A DNA stretch of 64,000 nucleotides from Nitrosopumilus sp. K4 (GTDB lineage Archaea > Thermoproteota > Nitrososphaeria > Nitrososphaerales > Nitrosopumilaceae), in contig NZ_CP067007.1 of NCBI RefSeq assembly GCF_018128925.1, positions 186,001 to 250,000 on the forward strand, given 5' to 3'. The stretch's first letter is position 1, and each line of letters begins with the position of its first letter. Position numbers and translations under genes: made by a program. The notes under the pieces are model-generated. The model made no database searches. It was not told the origin of the DNA and was given only the letters and a program-made list of their open reading frames with translations. Positions 58,086-64,000 of the stretch are shown here, piece by piece.

Positions 58086-58664
58086 ATGAACAAATTCATA
58101 ATCACTACAATCATCGTAGTTGTTGCAGGCATATCTGTTGCTTTTGCAAGTCCTCTATTCTATAACACCGAAATCAATGAACCTCTTCCTGATTCTATGA
58201 TGGAAGACACTATGATGGAAGACACTATGATGGAAGACACTATGATGGAAGACACTATGATGGAAGACACTATGATGGAAGACACTATGATGGAAGACAC
58301 TATGATGGAAGACACTATGATGGAAGACACTATGAGAAAATCATATTCTGGAACCTTTGTAGGTGTAGGTGACGGCATTCATGATGTGAAAGGAGAATCT
58401 CGAGTACTTTTCTTAGATGATGGAAGAGACGTACTTAGGCTTGAAAATTTCAAATCCACAAATGGCCCTGATCTCTATGTGTATCTTTCAACTGATACTA
58501 AAGCCACAAACATTGTTAATCTTGGTGCATTAAAAGCCAACATAGGTAATCAAAACTATGAAATTCCTGATGGTACAGATTTGGAAAAATATAATCATGT
58601 CTTGATCTGGTGCAAGTCTTTTAGTGTCTTGTTTGGCAGTGCAGAACTTACTGCTACCTCTTAA
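58086..58664 (+). CDS. Exported DM13-domain protein with nine MMEDT repeats
   Basis: A 192-residue exported protein. A signal segment (KFIITTIIVVVAGISVAFA) is followed by a linker with nine exact MMEDT repeats (residues about 38-82), and then a DM13 domain: SYSGTFVGVGDGIHDVKGE, RVLFLDDGRDVLRLENF, GPDLYVYLS and YNHVLIWCKSFSVLFG. DM13 domains are thought to take part in redox or electron transfer, with a conserved Cys as in LIWC. The met/asp/glu-rich repeat could bind copper or other metal ions. Leaderless start at ATG 58086. Followed ten bases later by a winged-helix gene. Confidence 0.85.
   Translation: MNKFIITTIIVVVAGISVAFASPLFYNTEINEPLPDSMMEDTMMEDTMMEDTMMEDTMMEDTMMEDTMMEDTMMEDTMMEDTMRKSYSGTFVGVGDGIHDVKGESRVLFLDDGRDVLRLENFKSTNGPDLYVYLSTDTKATNIVNLGALKANIGNQNYEIPDGTDLEKYNHVLIWCKSFSVLFGSAELTATS
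58197..58331 (+). repeat. 15-bp minisatellite, nine exact copies
   Basis: ATGATGGAAGACACT repeated nine times without a single substitution, followed by a degenerate partial copy (ATGAGAAAA). In-frame, so copy-number change alters linker length by five residues each. Exact identity implies recent expansion or ongoing recombination. Confidence 0.95.
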
Positions 58665-58674
58665 TTTTTTTAAT

Positions 58675-59193
58675 ATGAGTGTAAATCTGATTTCTTACAA
58701 TATAGAAAAAATATCTAAAGATAAACTGGAAAATCAAAAGGAATCGTATTTGAAAGATTTATCTGCTTTATCTCAAAACTTTCATGATAGAATGTTTTCT
58801 TCTGTAATTTCTATGCTGCAACCTATGTCGATTTCCTCTTTTATATCTGGACTAATTTGCAGTTTTGATGATGGTTCATCACATATCAATTACAACGAAT
58901 CAAGACAATTCAAACTGATTTTGTGGTCTATCATAGGTGCTACTCGTGGAGGACCAAACCGTGCAAGAATACTGAATATTTTGATAACTGATCCATTAAA
59001 CTCACATCAAATTGCAAAAAAACTACACCTTGATCACAAAACTATAAGACATCATTTGAAAATACTTGTAAAAAATGATCTGATAAAAAAATCTTCTGAG
59101 GAATCATATGGTGCAACATATGTTCTGACAAGTATTATGCAAAAAAATGTGGAAATTTTAAAAGAGATTGTAACTAAGATGGGTGATAATTAA
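58675..59193 (+). CDS. Winged-helix (ArsR-like) regulator (172 aa)
   Basis: After a helical N-terminal region of about 80 residues comes a winged helix: RGGPNRARILNILITDPL, SHQIAKKLHLDHKTIRHHLK and VKNDLIKKSSEESYGATYVL. ATG 58675 is chosen; a longer frame from 58624 overlaps the DM13 gene. The N-terminal half lacks cysteines, so no ArsR metal site is visible. It is probably the regulator of the surrounding operon; its stop overlaps the membrane-protein start. Confidence 0.85.
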   Translation: MSVNLISYNIEKISKDKLENQKESYLKDLSALSQNFHDRMFSSVISMLQPMSISSFISGLICSFDDGSSHINYNESRQFKLILWSIIGATRGGPNRARILNILITDPLNSHQIAKKLHLDHKTIRHHLKILVKNDLIKKSSEESYGATYVLTSIMQKNVEILKEIVTKMGDN

Positions 59194-59504
59194 TGACTGA
59201 AATGTTTGATTATACTTTTGCTGCTGTAATTTTTGCTTTTGTGAATATTGTTTTGCTTGGAATACTGATTACAACATATGCACAAAACCTTCGAGTAATT
59301 CGTTCTTACTTTACTGTAGGTATGGTCTTTGTTGCAGCTATGCTATTGATTCAGAATATCATGATTATTGGATTATGGTCTACTTTGTATATGGAAAGCT
59401 CTGAATTTATGAAAACGGTAGATATGATGTCTCATTACATGTTTGTGATAAATTTAGTCCAAACAATTGGTTTGAGTATTTTGGTTTGGATTACACGTAG
59501 ATAA
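59193..59504 (+). CDS. Three-TM membrane protein of the DM13 operon
   Basis: A 103-residue protein with membrane helices at about 9-29, 36-59 and 76-98 and methionine-rich turns (MMSHYMF, LWSTLYMESSEFMK). The ATG lies in a TAATG overlap with the regulator gene. No transporter signature. Methionine-rich positions again hint at soft-metal binding, but this is speculation. Confidence 0.75.
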   Translation: MTEMFDYTFAAVIFAFVNIVLLGILITTYAQNLRVIRSYFTVGMVFVAAMLLIQNIMIIGLWSTLYMESSEFMKTVDMMSHYMFVINLVQTIGLSILVWITRR

Positions 59505-59552
59505 TAAGTGATATTATGCTAGTTTGAATTTTATTCAAAAATAATTTGTGAA

Positions 59553-59667
59553 TGCCGGGGGCGAGTTTCGAACTCGCGACCTCCAGATTATGAGTATTGC
59601 CTTAGTTGGAGAACCGCTAGAGTTTACCAAGTGAACTGGCACTCTAACCAGGCTGAGCTACCCCGGC
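59553..59667 (-). tRNA. Elongator tRNA-Met (anticodon CAT) with noncanonical intron
   Basis: Exon 1 (59667-59636) starts GCCGGGG and ends ...GTGCCAG; exon 2 (59595-59553) starts ACTCATAATCTGG and ends CCCCGGC plus discriminator A. The spliced anticodon arm is CCAGA-CTCATAA-TCTGG with perfect pairing and anticodon CAT; T-arm GCGAG-TTCGAAA-CTCGC. G1-C72 and a non-GGG anticodon stem exclude initiator tRNA; Ile-CAT is possible but the sequence around the anticodon matches elongator Met. The intron is at 59596-59635. No encoded CCA. Confidence 0.93.
59596..59635 (-). other. 40-nt tRNA intron between positions 30 and 31
   Basis: Junctions form a bulge-helix-bulge motif: exon GAG pairs with CTC of exon 2, a central 4-bp helix TGCC/GGCA is flanked by three-base bulges AGT (cut AG|T) and ATA (cut AT|A), and an imperfect helix follows inside the intron. 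Cuts after the second bulge base give exactly the exon ends that restore a cloverleaf. Located in the anticodon stem rather than at the canonical 37/38 site. Confidence 0.85.
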
Positions 59668-59717
59668 ATGACTAAAGGGGCAAAATTTGGGAAATTAAAT
59701 GCTACGTATGGATTTTT

Positions 59718-61397
59718 TTAGTGATTTTCTACTCTAGCAATTTCAGACCAATTCACTTTTTCATTTTGAACCCATAGGAATTTTTTCTGCAATGCTGAAG
59801 TGTACAATTTTTCCCACTCTGCACCCATCTCGTCAGTCCATGCTTTGAACACACGAGGATCGATATAATTTCTCAATGAAGTTCCTAAATTGTAATCTCT
59901 TGTTTTTTCAGACAGGTCTATTTGCAACTTTAGTTTCTCAATTCTATCTTTGTGTTTTGCTTTTCTGCTTTTGATTTGTTCATTTAATGTCTTGATTCTC
60001 TTTGTCTTTGTCTTCTTTTGAGCATCTGTTTTAGGCTCAGAACTTTCAACTTTCTTTAGAGTTTCTTCAGCTTTCTCCCAAGGTTTTTCTTTGCTGATTT
60101 TTTTGAGAGTGTCTTTTTTCTTTTGTAATGACTGTTCAAAGGTTTTAGGTATGGTTCTCTTATGATTACACATTATTGCTGCTTCTAAGTTTGCAATTTT
60201 AGCATGGTATAATTTTTCATTATCTGATTTCTTTTTTACATCTGTATGTTCTTTGAGGTAATTTTTTACTTTTGTTGTTGCTAAATATGTTCTAAAAACT
60301 TTGGCAGTTAATCCTTTTACAATTCCTGAGAAATATGCATTAACATGTCTTGATGTAATATCGTGGAAAATTTCATCTTTGGGTTTTTTCTTATCGATGA
60401 GTTTCTTGAGGTTTTCTTGGAATTGTTTATCATTTCCTTCAGCTTTTACTGTTTCTTGCCATCTGACACTATCTTTTCCCAAAAAGTCAAATTCTATAGC
60501 ATCTGAAGTAATCTTGACATGTTCTTTTCTTAGGGTCGTAGCTCCTACAGTGTCTGCTTCATCAGGATCTTTTTCATCTCCTACTCTCATTGCAGTTCTG
60601 TAAATTAAATAACATGCAGTAGCAATTCTACTTATTTTCTCATCCTTACTTTTCATATCTTTAACCATTCTGTCTTTTATCTTCTCAATTTCTTTTGCAA
60701 GCTTTACTGCTTTTTCATACTTTGCTTTGTCTCTGTCTTGTTTTAATCCAGCCGTATCTGCAAGCCATACATACTTTCTTTTCTGTGTTAGAAAGTCCAT
60801 CCAACTTGCAAGCCACATGGAATCTTTATCATGAATAATTTTACCCCAATCACCTTTGGGAACTTTTGCTTCCTTTCCAAGATTTAGCGTAACATCTTTT
60901 GCAGTAATTCTGGGTTTCCATCTTCCTCTAAGTGGATGCTCTCCTCTCCCAATGAATATTCCAGGAGGCTCTGCCATGTAGTTTGCAACTTCGACTTCTT
61001 TTCCATCCATTATTGCAACTCCGTATTTTGCTTTGAGCTCTTCTCGTAGTTCTTTTCTCTTCTTTGCTAATTCTTTTTTCTCATCCTTTGACATCATTTC
61101 TTTTAGATCTTTTTCTTTGTCAACAAGCTTGTAGGCATGAGAAAAATCAATGTCTTCATATGAAATATTCCTGAATTTTGATGGGAGTGTTTTTGCAAAA
61201 TCTGCTGTAAAATTTTTCTGAAAAACTTTGTCTTGTACATATGGGGTGTCTTTCTTTTTTGCCCATTGGTAGATCATCTCTTCTTGGTCTATGTTGAGAT
61301 TTACAGGCTCTCCTTTGATCTTTATCTTAATTCCTTGTGACTCGTATGCAGGAGGAAACAAGATTCCATTGTGTTGTAGCGTTTTCCATTTCGTCAT
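59718..61397 (-). CDS. top1B: DNA topoisomerase IB (eukaryote-type)
   Basis: A 559-residue type IB enzyme that relaxes supercoils via a 3'-phosphotyrosine. It has the eukaryotic core: GIFIGRGEHPLRGRWKPRI, WLADTAGLKQDRDKAKYEKA, YLIYRTAMRVGDEKD, VGATTLRKEHVKI, and the C-terminal catalytic SLRNYIDPRVFKAW (about Tyr511) after a coiled-coil linker. Found in thaumarchaea but rarely in other archaea. ATG 61397; a GTG at 61406 is less likely. It neighbours the intron tRNA on the same strand. Confidence 0.95.
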   Translation of the reverse strand: MTKWKTLQHNGILFPPAYESQGIKIKIKGEPVNLNIDQEEMIYQWAKKKDTPYVQDKVFQKNFTADFAKTLPSKFRNISYEDIDFSHAYKLVDKEKDLKEMMSKDEKKELAKKRKELREELKAKYGVAIMDGKEVEVANYMAEPPGIFIGRGEHPLRGRWKPRITAKDVTLNLGKEAKVPKGDWGKIIHDKDSMWLASWMDFLTQKRKYVWLADTAGLKQDRDKAKYEKAVKLAKEIEKIKDRMVKDMKSKDEKISRIATACYLIYRTAMRVGDEKDPDEADTVGATTLRKEHVKITSDAIEFDFLGKDSVRWQETVKAEGNDKQFQENLKKLIDKKKPKDEIFHDITSRHVNAYFSGIVKGLTAKVFRTYLATTKVKNYLKEHTDVKKKSDNEKLYHAKIANLEAAIMCNHKRTIPKTFEQSLQKKKDTLKKISKEKPWEKAEETLKKVESSEPKTDAQKKTKTKRIKTLNEQIKSRKAKHKDRIEKLKLQIDLSEKTRDYNLGTSLRNYIDPRVFKAWTDEMGAEWEKLYTSALQKKFLWVQNEKVNWSEIARVENH

Positions 61398-61468
61398 TAT
61401 TTTCACTTTAAAACTGCGGACTTTGACAAAAACTGTATTCTATGTGTATATCAATTTAACGAAGTACT

Positions 61469-62302
61469 TTATTCACTAGGAAAAAGCTCCTTACTCATGT
61501 ATTTCTCAAATTCTATGTCTGTTTTCATCTTTTTTGCCTCCATGAACATTGCAGCATCTGTACCTACAATGTATCTTGGTTGGATCTCTTTGTCGTGAAT
61601 TGCCTTAATTATTGCTTCAGCCACTTGGGATGGCGCAGTTCCCATCTCTGCCATCATTTTGATGCCTGTTAGGATATGGCTAGTCAATTCATTATATTTT
61701 GGATCAGACTTTGAATCTGGAATTTTCATAGATTCAAAAAAGTTGGTTTTTACAACTCCTGGTTCAATTAATGTAGTCTTAATTCCAAACATTCCAAGCT
61801 CATATCTTAAGCATTCAGTTAGACCTTCTAGGGCAAATTTTGAACTTATGTATGCTGGAGAACCAGGCAGCCCCATTCTTCCTGCAACTGAACTCACATT
61901 AACTATGATTCCAGAATTCTGTTTTCTCATAATTGGAGCAACCTCTTGAATTATTCTAACTATGCTGAAAAAATTTGTTTCAAATTGTTTTCGAAAATCA
62001 TCAACTGATACATCTTCTGTACATCCGAATTGACCATATCCTGCATTATTTACAACAACATCTATCCTCCCACCTTCTGTTATGGTTTTTTTAATTGCAG
62101 ATGTGATGGATTCTTCTTTATCTACGTCGAGTTCTATAATGTCTATTGGAATGTTTTCCTTTTCTGCAATTTCTCGCAATTTTCCCCCTTTGTTGACATC
62201 CCTCATACTTGCAAATGTATGGTACCCGTCTCTTGCAAGAGCAAGTGATGTTTCAAATCCTATTCCTGATGAACTGCCTGTTACAAGAGCTACTTTTTCC
62301 AT
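61469..62302 (-). CDS. Short-chain dehydrogenase/reductase (SDR)
   Basis: A 277-residue classical SDR: the cofactor loop VTGSSSGIGFETSLALA, VVNNAGYGQFG, the catalytic serine in IVNVSSVAGRMG and YISSKFALEG with catalytic Tyr/Lys. The preference for NAD or NADP and the substrate are not evident. Separate from its neighbours. ATG 62302. Confidence 0.92.
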   Translation of the reverse strand: MEKVALVTGSSSGIGFETSLALARDGYHTFASMRDVNKGGKLREIAEKENIPIDIIELDVDKEESITSAIKKTITEGGRIDVVVNNAGYGQFGCTEDVSVDDFRKQFETNFFSIVRIIQEVAPIMRKQNSGIIVNVSSVAGRMGLPGSPAYISSKFALEGLTECLRYELGMFGIKTTLIEPGVVKTNFFESMKIPDSKSDPKYNELTSHILTGIKMMAEMGTAPSQVAEAIIKAIHDKEIQPRYIVGTDAAMFMEAKKMKTDIEFEKYMSKELFPSE

Positions 62303-62340
62303 AATGTTTCTAAATTCTTGTCATATTTATCCCATTTTGA

Positions 62341-64000
62341 TTAAACAAGAGGCCTGTCTCCCTCTGTAGGATCAATTAGTTCTGTTTTTTCTCCGTCATT
62401 AATTCTTGATAATACTTCAAGTGCTGAATATTTGTGGAGAAATTCATTGTTGTTTCCACATCTATATGAAAATGTACATCGAGGACATCCTGATTCATTT
62501 TTGCATGGACATTCTTTTACAATAAACATGCTCCTTTCAATTGCTTTTTCAAATCTGTCGTAAAGTGCTTTACTTGCACCATTTCCTCCTATGGCACCAT
62601 CGTATATGAAAATCAAACCTGATGTACCAAGCGAAATTCCTCCCAAATCTTGGGACACTCCACCAGTTATCATATTGCTTCCTTCAATAACTACGTGTTC
62701 AGTTGCATGGTATCCGCTAGCCTCTGTATAGTCCTCATCTTCTGCCTTTTGGATTTCCTTTAATGGTCTTGGGGCATGAAATACAATGCCTTTTGTTACA
62801 AAATCATACTCTAATGGATAATCAAGCAATATTTTTTCCCCCTGAGTGACCTCTTGACCTAGCTCAATGTTGACATAACCATAGACCTTTTTCTGAATGT
62901 GGAGTTTACAAAATGCAACTTCCACTCCAAATGCTTTTCTTCTATCATATACTGTTTCAATAGTTGGCCATTCTTCAGTAAGTGCTTTTGTATAGTATGG
63001 ATAGTCTCTTGGAATTCTTTCTAATTTTGCATAATTTTTTTTTGGATATCCAAATTCCTTTACTTTGTATCTTGTTCCTGCAAGAAAATAAATTGCATCT
63101 TTGTGAAGTTCTTCTAGTGCAATTGGGAGGATTCTGTCACCTACCTTTTTGTCATTTAAGAAAATATCTATTGACTTTCCAATACCTCTGATGCTATAAT
63201 CATTTAACATTGAACCAATTTTGTCAAAGTTTGGAATTATTCTATTATTGAATTCAACTACATTACCTTCATTGATGTGATAATTGATGACTTCTTGATG
63301 TTCTTTTAACTCATGTTTGGAAATTGGTTTGTCACATGCCATTGCTAACACTTGAAATTCTTCTACAAATGGATTCTTTGGATCAATGTATGTTCTTTCA
63401 ACATCTTCAAAATAATCGTCTGGATGATTCTTATAGTATTGTGAAATTGGATCATTTCCAAGTGCTAAAAACGCATAACCCCTCTGACCTTTTCTTGCAG
63501 CTCTTCCAATCCTCTGAACTAATCTATTGACTGGGATTGTTGATGAAATAACACAATCTACATTTCCAATGTCTATGCCAAGTTCAAGTGTAGGTGTACA
63601 TGATATAGCTGCGAGTTTGTCTTCTTTGAAATCTCTTTCAACTGATTTTCTGTAATTTACCATCAATCCTGCTCTGTGAACTTTGATGTTGACTTTTTGT
63701 TTTTTAGCTTGTATTGCTAAAAGTTCAGAGTTTAAATGAGAATTGTTAAAGACCATCGTCTTGTGATTTTCTTCAGTCATTCGTTTTGTCAAATCTACCA
63801 TCAATGCTCTTTGTGTTCTAAGTGAAGGAAAAAGCATAACAAAATCTGTTTGTCCTTTTCTGCCAGAACCGTGAATTAGGCTCATTTTTTCTCCAAATAA
63901 TTGCTGACAAAAGTCTTTTGCATCTTTAAGAGTAGCTGATGCTGCGACAAACTGAATCTTTTTTGAGCATATTCTCTTGAGCCTCTTTATGATATAGTGT
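62341..64000 (-). CDS. DEAD/DEAH helicase with DUF1998 domain (MrfA/Hrq1-like), C-terminal part
   Basis: The frame continues unbroken to the right edge, so at least 553 residues are present and the N-terminus with the Walker A and DEAH motifs is missing. Motif III FVAASATLKDA is visible near the edge, then motifs IV-VI with ISCTPTLELGIDIGNVDCVI and QRIGRAARKGQRGYAF. The C-terminal DUF1998 part has the cysteine cluster CPCKNESGCPRCTFSYRCGN. This is the layout of MrfA/Hrq1 helicases, which act in mitomycin-type crosslink repair. An internal ATG at 63885 is not the start. Confidence 0.9.
   Translation of the reverse strand, partial: HYIIKRLKRICSKKIQFVAASATLKDAKDFCQQLFGEKMSLIHGSGRKGQTDFVMLFPSLRTQRALMVDLTKRMTEENHKTMVFNNSHLNSELLAIQAKKQKVNIKVHRAGLMVNYRKSVERDFKEDKLAAISCTPTLELGIDIGNVDCVISSTIPVNRLVQRIGRAARKGQRGYAFLALGNDPISQYYKNHPDDYFEDVERTYIDPKNPFVEEFQVLAMACDKPISKHELKEHQEVINYHINEGNVVEFNNRIIPNFDKIGSMLNDYSIRGIGKSIDIFLNDKKVGDRILPIALEELHKDAIYFLAGTRYKVKEFGYPKKNYAKLERIPRDYPYYTKALTEEWPTIETVYDRRKAFGVEVAFCKLHIQKKVYGYVNIELGQEVTQGEKILLDYPLEYDFVTKGIVFHAPRPLKEIQKAEDEDYTEASGYHATEHVVIEGSNMITGGVSQDLGGISLGTSGLIFIYDGAIGGNGASKALYDRFEKAIERSMFIVKECPCKNESGCPRCTFSYRCGNNNEFLHKYSALEVLSRINDGEKTELIDPTEGDRPLV

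Noticed and set aside
58160-58378. Minus-strand frame with repeated SIIVS units
   Set aside because: It is the antisense of the 15-bp minisatellite in the DM13 gene.
1-64000. CRISPR array, insertion sequence or prophage
   Set aside because: No regularly spaced repeats, transposase or integrase motifs, or phage structural genes were seen. The only tandem repeats are coding (35143-35418, 39041-39100, 58197-58331).

Overview
The window is an AT-rich chromosomal segment of an ammonia-oxidising archaeon (Thaumarchaeota/Nitrososphaeria), most like the marine Nitrosopumilus/Nitrosarchaeum group. Evidence: a eukaryote-type topoisomerase IB, an archaeal histone, a TFE-beta/RPC34 orthologue with an Fe-S cysteine set, both topoisomerase VI subunits, RadA, Nop5-fibrillarin, ribosomal proteins S17e, S30e and L21e, an exported blue copper protein, four archaeal tRNA genes (one with a bulge-helix-bulge intron), and many genes whose start codon lies about 26-30 bases after a TATA box. 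The taxonomic call is inference from protein families; no search was run.

Layout. 1-6 kb: end of a dehydrogenase gene, rtcB with a PDCD5-like gene, S11, thiL/glmM and tRNA-Thr. 6-10.3 kb is the most accessory-looking part: tiny membrane proteins, a winged-helix regulator, zinc-ribbon proteins, an AIPR-family nuclease-like protein followed by a candidate structured RNA, a blue copper protein and tRNA-Cys. 10.3-19.7 kb: histone, TatD, S17e, a ubiquitin-fold/Cgi121 fusion facing Sua5 and a THUMP protein (tRNA modification), purA, pyrF, Nudix and a cis-prenyltransferase whose only plausible start is ATA. 19.7-30 kb: DUF373, then a dense run aIF2beta-DUF424-RIO1-KH-Top6B-Top6A, a membrane-anchored Hsp20-like protein, small regulators, and the MTAP-APRT salvage pair. 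30-34.5 kb: a large exported Ig-like protein and an orphan OLD-type ATPase/nuclease.

34.5-49.6 kb: TFE-beta with a histone-H1-like tail, rlmE, trm1, rnhB, fibrillarin-nop5, pyrD-pyrK, a B12/radical SAM protein, S30e, radA with a palindrome between TATA box and start, HAD, rlmN, and L21e-rpo4-DUF655-ksgA-methyltransferase. 49.6-57.4 kb: isocitrate dehydrogenase-like, phosphoesterase, tRNA-Ser and many small lineage-specific proteins. 57.4-59.5 kb: a sparse region leading to a three-gene unit (exported DM13 protein with nine MMEDT repeats, winged-helix regulator, small membrane protein). 59.5-64 kb: intron-bearing tRNA-Met, TopIB, an SDR enzyme and the C-terminal part of a DUF1998-type helicase running off the right edge.

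The genes are tightly packed, with many 1-26 base overlaps within operons and several tail-to-tail overlaps. Most informational genes are ordinary for the lineage. Novelty is concentrated in the AIPR/RNA locus, the DM13 operon, the Cgi121 fusion, the ATA start of uppS, the tRNA intron at 30/31 and a set of palindromes next to promoters.
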